Assembly (NCBI GenBank): GCA_003527225.1
Contig: DPXQ01000116.1
Coordinates: 18,378-54,908 of the forward strand
Reading direction: 5' to 3'
Length of the DNA stretch: 36,531 nucleotides
Origin: Rhizobium sp.
Lineage (GTDB): Bacteria > Pseudomonadota > Alphaproteobacteria > Rhizobiales > Rhizobiaceae
The position numbers and the translations under genes are program-made. Below the pieces are notes generated by a model that was given only the letters and a program-made list of their open reading frames with translations, had not been told where the DNA came from and ran no database searches. This document shows positions 1-7,070 of the stretch, piece after piece; position 1 is the stretch's first letter; each line of letters starts with the position of its first letter.

Positions 1-275
1 TTGGGCAACCTCACCACCGCTCCGAAAACCTCCAGGCACTGGCGATGCAGTCGCTCACCGGCCTGGGTCAACTGGAACCGCCCCGGACGACGATCGATAA
101 GTCTGTGCCCGACGGTCAGTTCCAGCCGCTTCAACGCCATGCTGACGGCAGGCTGCTGCAGCAGCAACTGGTTGGCGGCAGCGGTGATGCTGCCCTCCTC
201 CACCACGACCACGAATGTTCGCAGCAGGTTCCAATCGAGGTGATAGGCGAAACGCTCAAGACGGTTGCTGGACAT
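1..275 (-). CDS. LysR-type transcriptional regulator, N-terminal part (cut by window edge)
   Basis: This is the first 91 or so codons of a LysR-family DNA-binding regulator; the gene runs off the left edge, so the effector domain is not visible. The ATG at 275 opens a frame without stops to base 1. Residues about 16-60 give the typical winged-helix pattern: a DWNLLRTF opening, then SITAAANQL, then the recognition helix QPAVSMALKRLE, then the wing residues DRRPGRFQLTQAGE. It is divergent from the amino-acid binding protein that starts at 450, with 174 bases between them. LysR regulators usually control the gene they diverge from, so regulation of that binding protein is a reasonable inference. 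The inducer cannot be read from the DNA-binding end. Confidence 0.9.
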   Translation of the reverse strand, partial: MSSNRLERFAYHLDWNLLRTFVVVVEEGSITAAANQLLLQQPAVSMALKRLELTVGHRLIDRRPGRFQLTQAGERLHRQCLEVFGAVVRLP

Positions 276-383
276 GACACTGACCGATGGAGACTAGCCT
301 GGACCGAAAGGGGGATCGGCCGAACAGACACACACGGCACCATAAATAGGATCGATATCGACTATCAAGCCTATCGATTTCGT

Positions 384-404
384 TTATGCAATTGCGCTGC
401 ATAA
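384..404. promoter_or_regulatory. Perfect inverted repeat, candidate LysR operator
   Basis: The arms TTATGCA and TGCATAA are perfectly complementary around a 7-base spacer. The dyad sits about 45 bases upstream of the binding-protein ATG, in an AT-richer part of the LysR/binding-protein intergenic region. A second short palindrome, TCGATATCGA, lies at 352-361. Size, symmetry and place suit a LysR-type binding site, although the spacing is not exactly T-N11-A. The assignment is inferred. Confidence 0.45.
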
Positions 405-449
405 TAATCCACGAAGCAACCGCTCAAGGTGCAAAAGGGGAACAAAAAC

Positions 450-1229
450 ATGACGAACAGAACTCTAGCAATCGCTCTCGCGACCGTCGCAGGCCTTGCC
501 GCGTTCTCGGCCAGTGCCGCCGAGAAGCTTCGGATCGGCACGGAGGGCGCCTATCCTCCGTTCAACTACACCGACTCCGACGGGAAGATCGGCGGTTTCG
601 ACGTCGAGATCGGCAAGGTTCTGTGTGAACGCATGAAGGTGGAATGCGATGTCGTGGCACAGGACTGGGACGGCATCATTCCCGGCCTGCTCGCCAAGAA
701 ATACGACATGATCGTCGCCTCGATGTTCATCACCGAAGAACGCAAGACAAAGGTGTCCTTCACGAACCCGTATTATCTGGCGGCCATGACGCATATCGCG
801 CCGAAGGGCTCGAAGATTACCGAGTTCACCAACGAGGCCCTGAAGGGCAAGGTTATCGGCGCCCAGGCCGGCACCACACAGGCGGATTATGTCGCCGCCG
901 TCTATCCGGACGCCGTGCTCAAGGTCTATCCGACTCAGGACGAGGTCAGCCTGGACATGGCCAATGGCCGCCTGGATCTCGAGGTCGGCGATCTGTTGCC
1001 GCTGCTCGAATGGGTGACCAAGACCGACGATGGCAAGTGCTGCGAGCTGGTCGGAAAACCGATCACCGATCCGAAATATGTCGGTGACGGTGTCGGTATC
1101 GCGGTACGGCAGGAAGACAACGACCTGCGGGAAAAACTCAACAAGGCGCTCGACGAAATCCGCGCCGACGGCACCTACCAGAAGATCAACGCGAAATATT
1201 TTCCGATCGATATCTACACGATGAAGTGA
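450..1229 (+). CDS. Periplasmic polar-amino-acid ABC-transporter substrate-binding protein
   Basis: A 259-residue family 3 solute-binding protein of the lysine/arginine/ornithine/histidine type (HisJ/ArgT-like), which captures a basic or polar amino acid in the periplasm and hands it to an ABC permease. The ATG at 450 is preferred over an in-frame GTG at 429 because an AGGGGA ribosome site precedes it and a normal signal peptide follows (Lys/Arg absent core, cleavage near SASAA-E, residue 24). The mature start KLRIGTEGAYPPFNY and the later FDVEIGKVLCERM are family hallmarks. A Cys pair near residues 59 and 66 resembles the HisJ-type disulfide. No permease or ATPase gene follows: the next gene is convergent. 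It is therefore an orphan binding protein next to a LysR regulator. The exact ligand is not determinable. Confidence 0.9.
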   Translation: MTNRTLAIALATVAGLAAFSASAAEKLRIGTEGAYPPFNYTDSDGKIGGFDVEIGKVLCERMKVECDVVAQDWDGIIPGLLAKKYDMIVASMFITEERKTKVSFTNPYYLAAMTHIAPKGSKITEFTNEALKGKVIGAQAGTTQADYVAAVYPDAVLKVYPTQDEVSLDMANGRLDLEVGDLLPLLEWVTKTDDGKCCELVGKPITDPKYVGDGVGIAVRQEDNDLREKLNKALDEIRADGTYQKINAKYFPIDIYTMK

Positions 1230-1249
1230 GCGGGGCTGTCATGCCCTTT

Positions 1250-1274
1250 GCCAGCCGTCGCGCCGGCGGCTGGC
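1250..1274. terminator. Hairpin between convergent genes, putative terminator
   Basis: GCCAGCCG (1250-1257) pairs with CGGCTGGC (1267-1274) around a 9-base loop, lying between the stop at 1229 and the convergent stop at 1290. The T-run after it is poor on either strand (CTTTC on plus), so termination strength is uncertain. Confidence 0.5.
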
Positions 1275-1289
1275 CTTTCAGGCAAAAGC

Positions 1290-2393
1290 TCAACTTCTCC
1301 TGAACCTGTTGGCTGCCTCGATGGCTTTTTTCTGCTGCTCATCGGTCAATCCGAGATAGAAATCCTCCAGCGCGGGATCCTTCAGCCCCGCCCGGCGGGA
1401 AAGAACATACCATTTCGCCGCCTCGATCGGATCGGGCCGCGTTCCAAGCGCATTGATATAGAGATGCGAGAGGCGATTTTGCGCAACGACATTGCCGCGA
1501 TTGGCGGCAATCTTCAGCCAGCGGAATCCTTGGTCGTAGTCGCGTTCTCCTGCGATTCCGTTCACCAGCCAGATTCCGATGTCGAGCTGGGCGGTATCGA
1601 AACCGGTCTTGGCCGCGCGCTCCAGCCAGTATCGCGCCTTCGACTTCTTGTCTTCGGGAAGGTCCGCCAGAGCGTTATAGATCTGCGCCACCGCATACTG
1701 CGCATCCGCAATGCCCTGCGCGGCGGACTTTTCGTAATAGGGAAGCGCGAGTTTCAGGCCTTTCTCGCCGGGATTGTCGGCGACGAGGGTCTGCGCCCAG
1801 TTAAACTGCGCCGAACCGTTGCCGCCTTCGGCGGCCTTGCGCATATATTCGTCGGCCTTGGCCTTGTCGCGCTCGACATCGCGGCCTTCCATCAACAGCA
1901 GGGCATATTTGAACATCGCCGCCGGATCGCCACCGGCTGCCGCCTGCCCGTACCAGAAGGCCGCCGCCTTCGGATCCCGCTTGACCCCCAGACCACGCGC
2001 CGTCATTTCGGCAATCAATGTCTGCGCCGCGGGATCGCCAAGCTTGGCGCGCGGCAATGCCTTGTCGATCGCGGTCAGGAAAAGCCCGCGCTGAAAGGCG
2101 CCGTAGGCCTCGTCGGTGGCTCCCTTGTATTCGCGTTCCGGCGGCAGATCCGGCAAGGGCGCGCCCATGCGTTCGAAAAGCGTGATGCCTCGGGAGGGCT
2201 GCGCGGCGCCGCCGGGCTTTTCACCATCAGGGGTCGGGCGATCGGCACGATCCAGGGTGCCGGCGTCAGCCGGGGCCGGCCGTGTCACCGCCTCACCTGC
2301 CTGCTGCGCCGACACAGGCCACGCAAACCCGGCAGCGCTCGTGATCGAGGCCGCCGTCAGGACAAAAGAAAGAATGTGCCGAGAGAACCGCAT
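1290..2393 (-). CDS. Exported Sel1/TPR-like repeat protein
   Basis: A 367-residue protein with an N-terminal signal peptide (about residues 1-30, ending near PVSAQ) and a Pro/Ala/Asp-rich stretch up to about residue 80. The rest is built of Sel1-like 36-residue helical repeats: recurring A-W/A-A-x-G-x-x-A-A-Q patterns such as YEKSAAQGIADAQY, LERAAKTGFDTAQ and LKIAANRGNVVAQ. Such repeats mediate protein-protein contacts; no catalytic motif is visible. I chose the ATG at 2393. A TTG at 2405 is in frame and would overlap the stop of the upstream ThiE-like gene, so the two genes are probably translationally coupled in one minus-strand operon. Its specific partner is unknown, and export to the periplasm is inferred from the leader. 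Confidence 0.85.
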   Translation of the reverse strand: MRFSRHILSFVLTAASITSAAGFAWPVSAQQAGEAVTRPAPADAGTLDRADRPTPDGEKPGGAAQPSRGITLFERMGAPLPDLPPEREYKGATDEAYGAFQRGLFLTAIDKALPRAKLGDPAAQTLIAEMTARGLGVKRDPKAAAFWYGQAAAGGDPAAMFKYALLLMEGRDVERDKAKADEYMRKAAEGGNGSAQFNWAQTLVADNPGEKGLKLALPYYEKSAAQGIADAQYAVAQIYNALADLPEDKKSKARYWLERAAKTGFDTAQLDIGIWLVNGIAGERDYDQGFRWLKIAANRGNVVAQNRLSHLYINALGTRPDPIEAAKWYVLSRRAGLKDPALEDFYLGLTDEQQKKAIEAANRFRRS

Positions 2394-2401
2394 GGTGTGG
2401 T

Positions 2402-3055
2402 TCAATCTTCAAACCGTGGCGCTTTTTCGTCAAGCTCCGCATTAACTTGGGCGATCACGGTCGCCGCCATGGCCGGATCGGCAAAGACGGCCTTGCCGAG
2501 CGCCACGAATTCAACACCCGTCTCCGCCACTGCGACCGCCGAACCGGGATCGCTTCCGCCCATGACAATGGCGGGTATCTCGATCATCGAAGACCACCAT
2601 TCTCCCAATGCGAGGTTCTTCGAATGCGGCTCCGGCTTGATATCGCCGTCGAGTTTGCCAAAGAAGACGTAATCCGGCTGGGCTTCCCCGATCTCCAATG
2701 CGTGGTGACGGTCCTTTGCATTGCCGCCGCCGACGATCATCTTCGGCGTGTGCTTTTGAATTGCCTCCGAAAGATCCGCCACCCCGCCGGTCACATGCAG
2801 TCCGTCGGCCTTGGCGCGACCCGCGACGCGACTGTTGTCGGCCACAAGAGCCGCGGCTCCGGCTTCCTGGATCACCGGCACCACCAGCTCGGCATGTTTC
2901 TGGAACGCGGCGTCATCGAGGCCGTATTGCGGAACGATCACCGATGCGACATCGCCGCCCTTGAGTGCATCGCCGACGATGCGGGCCTTCTCCTCGGCAT
3001 CCGATATGTCGGGCACGATCAGGACAAGGCGGCAGCGGTTTTCGGGTCCGGTCAT
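2402..3055 (-). CDS. ThiE-like (thiamine-phosphate-synthase superfamily) protein, function uncertain
   Basis: A 217-residue single-domain TIM-barrel protein with the TMP synthase/TenI fold pattern: LVLIVPDIS near the start, KADGLHVTGG in the middle, then PDYVFFGKLDGD and IPAIVMGGSDP toward the end, where phosphate-binding glycines are expected. However, the usual VQLR-K substrate motif is replaced by SVIVPQY, and the DGxHLGQxD motif by DGLHVTGGVAD. It may therefore not make thiamine phosphate. No other thi gene is nearby. It is followed within a few bases by the Sel1 gene and diverges from the TauE gene. Automated annotation would call it thiE. The fold assignment is good, the enzymatic assignment weak. 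Confidence 0.75.
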   Translation of the reverse strand: MTGPENRCRLVLIVPDISDAEEKARIVGDALKGGDVASVIVPQYGLDDAAFQKHAELVVPVIQEAGAAALVADNSRVAGRAKADGLHVTGGVADLSEAIQKHTPKMIVGGGNAKDRHHALEIGEAQPDYVFFGKLDGDIKPEPHSKNLALGEWWSSMIEIPAIVMGGSDPGSAVAVAETGVEFVALGKAVFADPAMAATVIAQVNAELDEKAPRFED

Positions 3056-3160
3056 CGATTAATCCGTTTCCGGCGGAGGCTCGCATTTTCGCCAGATCCG
3101 CCCTCGTTTTGTTTGAGTAAATCCGATAGACCGGTCTGACAAAAGGATCAATCGAAACAA

Positions 3161-3925
3161 ATGCTGCCGGATATACAGTTTTTTGCCGCCGCTGTCCCGG
3201 CGGTTGTTCTCGTCGGCCTGTCGAAAGGCGGGCTTGGTGGTGCGCTTGCCCTGATCGGTGTGCCGATGATGGCGATGGTCGTCCCGCCGCTCCAGGCCGC
3301 CGCGATCTTCCTTCCCATTCTGCTCGTCATGGATGCCGTGGCGCTCTGGGCATGGCGGAAATATAACAATCCTGCAACGCTGCTCGCCTTGCTGCCGGGA
3401 GCCGTCATCGGCATCGCGCTCGGCTGGGCGACGTCGACCTATGTGTCGACCGACGCGATGCGCCTCATCCTCGGCGGCGTCGCCCTGATCTTCGCCATCC
3501 GCTACTTTGTGGATACCTTCGGCCCGAAAGCCGGAACGGATCAAGCGCCTGGAACGGAGCGTCCCGTGGCCGGTACCGTCTGGGGTACGTTGTCGGGATA
3601 TGCGAGCTTCGTTGCCCACGCCGGTGGCCCGCCCTTCCAGATCTATGTCCTGCCGCTGAAACTCGACCCCCGCACCTACACGGGCACGAGCACGCGCTTC
3701 TTCGCCATTCTCAACGCGATCAAGGTCATCCCCTATTTCGCCCTTGGAGAACTGGACAGGACCAATCTTGTCCTTTCGGCATCGCTGCTGCCCGTCGCGC
3801 TCGTGTCGACCCTCATCGGCGCACGTATCGTCCATCGACTGAGGCCGGCTGTATTCTATCCCCTGATGTACGTCATGGTACTTCTTGCAGCCTTGAAACT
3901 GATATGGGATGGACTGCCCCTGTAG
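3161..3925 (+). CDS. TauE/SafE (DUF81) family membrane permease
   Basis: A 254-residue integral membrane protein with about eight hydrophobic segments and the internal duplication typical of the TauE/SafE sulfite/sulfoacetate exporter family. The first half opens with GLSKGGLGGALALIGVP, and the second half repeats the theme at GYASFVAHAGGPPFQIY, the two conserved glycine-rich re-entrant motifs. The length matches the family. Members export sulfite or organosulfonates or take up small anions; the substrate cannot be read here. The ATG at 3161 has only a distant AAAGGA (around 3142-3147) as ribosome site. It diverges from the ThiE-like gene and is followed 91 bases later by an ArsR-type regulator on the same strand. 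Confidence 0.85.
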   Translation: MLPDIQFFAAAVPAVVLVGLSKGGLGGALALIGVPMMAMVVPPLQAAAIFLPILLVMDAVALWAWRKYNNPATLLALLPGAVIGIALGWATSTYVSTDAMRLILGGVALIFAIRYFVDTFGPKAGTDQAPGTERPVAGTVWGTLSGYASFVAHAGGPPFQIYVLPLKLDPRTYTGTSTRFFAILNAIKVIPYFALGELDRTNLVLSASLLPVALVSTLIGARIVHRLRPAVFYPLMYVMVLLAALKLIWDGLPL

Positions 3926-4016
3926 AACACGTGCGGGCGAAAGGCGGCAGTCGGCCGCTTCGCTGCAGCGCACATAGATGCTTGCCCAGGCCGGCCTATT
4001 GACGTACTTTGGGGTT

Positions 4017-4277
4017 ATGCCAAACACGGATCCCTTTGCCGCGATTGCCGATCCGCACCGCCGCCACCTGCTGGAGGTGCTGCGGCGCGCGCCGACAACC
4101 GTCAACGATCTCGCCAAGGACCTGCCCATCAGCCGACCGGCGGTCTCCCAGCACCTTAAAGCCCTGCTTGACTGCAATCTCGTGACTGTCACGCCCGAGG
4201 GCACCAAGCGTATCTATGCCGTCAATGCGCGCGGCTTCAACGCCATGAATCTCTGGCTCGACCAGTTCTGGTCCTGA
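4017..4277 (+). CDS. Small ArsR-type winged-helix transcriptional regulator
   Basis: An 86-residue HTH protein beginning MPNTDPFAAIADPHRR, the common opening of the ArsR/SdpR-like group. Helix 3 and the recognition helix are in DLAKDLPISRPAVSQHLKAL (about residues 31-50), followed by a short wing with KRIYAVN. An in-frame ATG at 3978 exists, but the later start matches the family opening. It lacks the CxC metal-sensing motif of metal-dependent ArsR proteins; its single Cys is in LLDCNL. It ends soon after LDQFWS, shorter than many relatives that carry about 15-20 more C-terminal residues. It could regulate the preceding permease, but this is only positional inference. Confidence 0.85.
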   Translation: MPNTDPFAAIADPHRRHLLEVLRRAPTTVNDLAKDLPISRPAVSQHLKALLDCNLVTVTPEGTKRIYAVNARGFNAMNLWLDQFWS

Positions 4278-4317
4278 GTTTGCGTCCGACAGCGTCAGAC
4301 CCGTCCCTCCATCAACA

Positions 4318-4352
4318 AAAAGAAACCCCGAAAACCGCTCTGGCTTCCGGGG
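4318..4352 (-). terminator. Intrinsic terminator of the minus-strand YdcH-like gene
   Basis: Read on the minus strand, CCCCGGAAGCC pairs with GGUUUUCGGGG (11 pairs including G-U) around a 5-base loop, and a TTTCTTTTT run follows. It lies about 85 bases past the stop of the small gene at 4437-4613. Confidence 0.8.
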
Positions 4353-4436
4353 TCGTGTCCTGCAATTGGTTACTTACCGTTTTGTCCCTGCCTAATCAGG
4401 CTGTCCCAGCCGATCCGGCAGTCATGGCGTTGAATA

Positions 4437-4613
4437 TCAGTGTCGGGTGGACGACTTCAGACGTTCGATCTGATCTTTGATACGCAACTTGAGCCGCTTG
4501 AGTTCGGCGATCTGGTGATCGTCCATGGAGGGAGAGGTAAGAGCGGTATGGAGCTTCTCCTCAAGAGCGCCATGCTTCTTTTCGAGCGATTCAAGATGAG
4601 CCTGTATGGTCAT
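4437..4613 (-). CDS. YdcH/DUF465 family small coiled-coil protein
   Basis: A 58-residue, highly charged, all-helical protein starting MTIQAHLESLEKKHGALEEKL, too short to be listed by most ORF filters. The pattern L-x-x-L-x-x-K-H-x-x-L-E near the N-terminus, a DD-x-x-I-A-x-LK-R-x-KL-x-IKD hinge and a C-terminal I-E-R-L-K is the DUF465 (YdcH) signature. A strong AGGAAGGA ribosome site precedes the ATG at 4613, and a good intrinsic terminator follows, so this is a stand-alone transcript. The family function is unknown; relatives form helical hairpins. A second YdcH-like gene lies divergently at 4845. Confidence 0.85.
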   Translation of the reverse strand: MTIQAHLESLEKKHGALEEKLHTALTSPSMDDHQIAELKRLKLRIKDQIERLKSSTRH

Positions 4614-4638
4614 TTGATACGTCCTTCCTTTTGCCTAC

Positions 4639-4660
4639 CTCCAGCCATCCACCGCTGGAG
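4639..4660. promoter_or_regulatory. Hairpin in the leader of the minus-strand YdcH-like gene
   Basis: CTCCAGC (4639-4645) and GCTGGAG (4654-4660) form a perfect 7-bp dyad with an 8-base loop, about 26 bases upstream of the ATG at 4613. It could be an mRNA leader hairpin or an operator in the divergent promoter region. No T-run follows on either strand, so it is not a terminator. Confidence 0.35.
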
Positions 4661-4844
4661 TTTCAGGCATTGCAACAGTAGTGTGACACGATCAATGTGT
4701 TTTGTCGAAGGCGAAAGAAGGGGTGCGACAATGCATTTTCGGGGAGAGGGATAACTTCCCGTTACCGGTATTTGATGATAGGAGCTTGCGCGAATTATCG
4801 GCACATCTAAGAACATGTGCGCAGGCGACTATGGGGACAGGAAC

Positions 4845-5048
4845 ATGCCCGATCAGGAACAGGCGGACGTAAGACTTTCGCTGGCAAGGTTGCGTCAGGA
4901 GCACGAAGACTACGACGTCGCAATCAACGCGATGATCCAGACCGGTTGCGATTTGTTGCGCATTCAGCGCATGAAGAAGAAGAAGCTGGCCATCAAGGAC
5001 AGGATGAGCAAGCTCGAAGACCATATCATTCCAGATATCATCGCCTGA
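4845..5048 (+). CDS. YdcH/DUF465 family small protein upstream of purE
   Basis: A 67-residue charged helical protein, [16 protein letters not shown] onward. It has the DUF465 features: an L-x-x-L-R-x-E-H helix, a middle segment with a run of lysines in [13 protein letters not shown], and a C-terminal [10 protein letters not shown]. The ATG at 4845 is preferred to an in-frame ATG at 4815 because GGACAGGA lies at proper distance before it. Only 19 bases separate its stop from purE, so it probably leads a ydcH-purE-purK operon. It is a divergent relative of the gene at 4437-4613, with low sequence identity but the same lysine-rich helical hairpin design. Function unknown. Confidence 0.85.
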   Translation: MPDQEQADVRLSLARLRQEHEDYDVAINAMIQTGCDLLRIQRMKKKKLAIKDRMSKLEDHIIPDIIA

Positions 5049-5067
5049 GAGAGAAGAGGCACGAAAG

Positions 5068-5568
5068 ATGACCGAAGAGCGTCCTCCCGTCGCCATCATC
5101 ATGGGCAGCCAGTCCGACTGGGAAACCATGAAGAATGCCGCCGACACACTGGACGCACTCGGCGTCAGCTACGAAGCCCGCATCGTTTCGGCTCATCGCA
5201 CGCCCGATCGGCTGGTCGCCTTCGCCAAGGGGGCCCGCGACGAAGGCTTCAAGATCATCATCGCCGGCGCCGGAGGTGCCGCGCACCTGCCGGGTATGAC
5301 CGCGGCCATGACGCCGCTCCCCGTCTTCGGCGTTCCGGTTCAGTCACGCGCCCTGTCCGGGCAGGACAGCCTGCTTTCGATCGTCCAGATGCCGGCCGGA
5401 ATCCCAGTCGGCACGCTTGCGATCGGCAAGGCGGGCGCCGTCAACGCGGCATTGTTGGCCGCCGCAGTGCTCGCCCTGACCGACGAAGACCTTGCAGAAC
5501 GCCTGGATGACTGGCGCGAGCGCCAGAGCACATCGGTTGCCGAATACCCGATGGATGAGACACCATGA
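5068..5568 (+). CDS. purE: N5-carboxyaminoimidazole ribonucleotide mutase PurE
   Basis: A 166-residue class I PurE, which converts N5-CAIR to CAIR in de novo purine synthesis. The N-terminal [14 protein letters not shown] holds the SDW-T phosphate/substrate loop. SAHRTPDRL contains the catalytic His of class I enzymes. [17 protein letters not shown] and [20 protein letters not shown] are the next two signatures, all in normal order. The length is usual for bacterial PurE. It starts 19 bases after the small YdcH-like gene and overlaps purK by ATGA, so PurE and PurK are translationally coupled, as expected for partners that pass the unstable intermediate N5-CAIR. Confidence 0.97.
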   Translation: MTEERPPVAIIMGSQSDWETMKNAADTLDALGVSYEARIVSAHRTPDRLVAFAKGARDEGFKIIIAGAGGAAHLPGMTAAMTPLPVFGVPVQSRALSGQDSLLSIVQMPAGIPVGTLAIGKAGAVNAALLAAAVLALTDEDLAERLDDWRERQSTSVAEYPMDETP

Positions 5569-6632
5569 CCGTCACGACGATCGGCATCATCGGCGGCGGC
5601 CAGCTCGGCCGCATGCTGGCAATCGCTGCCTCGCGGCTGAATTTTCGCACCGTCGTTCTGGAACCGCAGGCCGATTGCCCGGCCGCGCAGTTGGCCAACA
5701 GCCAGATCACAGCCTCCTATAGCGATCCCGTAGCACTCGCCGAGCTTGCCGCGGCCTGCGACGTGGTGACCTACGAATTCGAGAACGTCCCGGTCGAAGC
5801 CGCAGAGATGCTGGCGCGCAATATCCCGGTCTATCCGCCGCCGAAGGCTCTGGAAGTCGCCCAGGACAGGCTGGCGGAAAAGCGCTTTCTGAATTCGTGC
5901 GGTATCCCGACGGCCCGCTTTCACGCAATTGACAACCAGAGGGATCTGGAAGCCGCGCTTGCCGATTTCGGCGGAAGCGGCGTTCTGAAGACCCGCCGTC
6001 TCGGCTACGACGGCAAGGGCCAACGCGTCTTCCACTCCCCGGACGACAATCCAGCCGGCGCGTTCGAGGCGCTGGGCGGTGTGCCCCTGATTCTGGAAAG
6101 CTTCGTGCCGTTCGAGCGCGAAATCTCCATTATTGCCGCACGCGGCATGGACGGCACGGTCGCTTGCTACGATCCGGCGGAGAATGTTCACCGTGGCGGC
6201 ATCCTCGACACCTCCACCGTACCGGCGCGGATAATCCCGGAAACGGCCGATGCCGCTCGCGAGGCGGCGACCCGGCTGCTTGACGCGCTCGCATATGTCG
6301 GCATCGTCGGGATCGAATTCTTCGTACTGCCGGACGGCAGTCTGGTCGCCAACGAGATCGCGCCGAGGGTCCACAATTCCGGCCACTGGACGGAGGCCGC
6401 CTGCGTCATCTCGCAGTTCGAGCAGCATATCCGCGCTATAACATCCCTGCCACTCGGCGATCCGGCCCGCCATTCCGACTGCGTGATGACCAATCTGATC
6501 GGCGATGACATCCTGCGCCTTCCCGATTGGCTCGCACGCAGGAATACGCTCGTGCACCTTTACGGCAAGACCGAGTCGCGCCCCGGTCGAAAGATGGGGC
6601 ACGTCACGGAATTGACATCGAAAGCCCGCTGA
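5565..6632 (+). CDS. purK: N5-carboxyaminoimidazole ribonucleotide synthase PurK
   Basis: A 355-residue ATP-grasp enzyme that carboxylates AIR with ATP and bicarbonate to N5-CAIR, the substrate of PurE. The N-terminus [17 protein letters not shown] is the classic PurK opening. The ATP-grasp segments follow: [14 protein letters not shown] (nucleotide-binding loop, about residues 136-150), [14 protein letters not shown], and near the C-terminus [14 protein letters not shown] with the metal ligands. The start overlaps the purE stop in ATGA. The only feature downstream before rpmJ is a GC-rich hairpin with T-run at 6727-6749. Confidence 0.97.
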   Translation: MTVTTIGIIGGGQLGRMLAIAASRLNFRTVVLEPQADCPAAQLANSQITASYSDPVALAELAAACDVVTYEFENVPVEAAEMLARNIPVYPPPKALEVAQDRLAEKRFLNSCGIPTARFHAIDNQRDLEAALADFGGSGVLKTRRLGYDGKGQRVFHSPDDNPAGAFEALGGVPLILESFVPFEREISIIAARGMDGTVACYDPAENVHRGGILDTSTVPARIIPETADAAREAATRLLDALAYVGIVGIEFFVLPDGSLVANEIAPRVHNSGHWTEAACVISQFEQHIRAITSLPLGDPARHSDCVMTNLIGDDILRLPDWLARRNTLVHLYGKTESRPGRKMGHVTELTSKAR

Positions 6633-6680
6633 AAAAGCAGGAATTTCCGGCTTGCGGGTCGGGAAAACCGGTTCTGCCGG

Positions 6681-6710
6681 TTGACACGGTGGGGGAGGAC
6701 GGGGTATTTG
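6681..6710 (+). promoter_or_regulatory. Candidate sigma-70 promoter for rpmJ
   Basis: A perfect TTGACA (6681-6686) is followed 18 bases later by TATTTG (6705-6710). The -35 overlaps the right arm of a small dyad (AACCGG/CCGGTT, about 6665-6682). If used, transcription would start near 6717 and the rpmJ leader would carry the hairpin at 6727-6746. The -10 is poor, so this is tentative. Confidence 0.4.
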
Positions 6711-6726
6711 CCACCAACCCTAAAGG

Positions 6727-6749
6727 AGCGCGCCCTGCAGCGCGCTTTT
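6727..6749 (+). terminator. GC hairpin plus T-run: purK terminator or rpmJ leader attenuator
   Basis: AGCGCGC and GCGCGCT pair perfectly around a 6-base loop, and TTTT then GATTGTTT follow. It ends purEK transcription on its face. Because the only good -35 box for rpmJ lies upstream of it, it may instead act inside the rpmJ leader. Confidence 0.6.
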
Positions 6750-6808
6750 GATTGTTTCAGATAGCGGGCGAATCGAAAGTTCCCCGGCAACCGTTGCGGA
6801 TCAGAAAA

Positions 6809-6934
6809 ATGAAGATCAAGAATTCGCTGAAAGCGCTCAAGGCCCGTCATCGCGATAACCGTCTGGTTCGCCGCAAGGGTCGTATGTACATCATCAACAA
6901 GCTGAACCCGCGTTTCAAGGCTCGTCAGGGCTGA
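6809..6934 (+). CDS. rpmJ: 50S ribosomal protein L36, cysteine-free (zinc-independent) form
   Basis: A 41-residue basic protein, [20 protein letters not shown] through a C-terminal RFKARQG. It aligns with L36 ([17 protein letters not shown] matches the second half), but the four zinc ligands (Cys/Cys/Cys/His) of the classical form are absent. This is the C-minus form, which I recall as standard in Rhizobiales. The ATG at 6809 is chosen because the longer frame from 6752 has no family support. The ribosome site is weak (GGATC). It sits after the purEK hairpin and before a TPR protein. Confidence 0.95.
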   Translation: MKIKNSLKALKARHRDNRLVRRKGRMYIINKLNPRFKARQG

Positions 6935-7025
6935 TTGCAGGTCGCAGTTGTCTGGCTCGGGCACCGATCTCTACGGATATGGCGCCCGCATCAGGATCGG
7001 CCGTTGATGTCGACAATTTGAGTTT

Positions 7026-7070
7026 GAAACATAGCGCAGGCGGATTATCATAACCGCATGCGCTATTTTC
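7026..7070 (+). promoter_or_regulatory. Long imperfect hairpin covering the start codon of the TPR gene
   Basis: GAAA (7026-7029), ATAGCGCA (7031-7038) and GCGG (7040-7043) pair in order with TTTC (7067-7070), TGCGCTAT (7059-7066) and CCGC (7054-7057). That is 16 base pairs with one bulged C and one G/A mismatch, around a 10-base AT-rich loop. The ATG start at 7058-7060 lies within the right arm; its A is the mismatched base. It could be an mRNA structure that hides the start, or a DNA operator. Either role is inferred. Confidence 0.55.

Noticed and set aside
1248..2672. Open frame of 474 codons on plus, opposite the Sel1 and ThiE-like genes
   Set aside because: It has no family pattern and runs across two real minus-strand genes. 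It is a GC-bias shadow of their codon use.
6633..6808. Possible 6S or other structured RNA between purK and rpmJ
   Set aside because: Only one terminator-like stem and one small dyad are seen; the long bulged rod of 6S RNA is not visible. A covariance-model search would decide.
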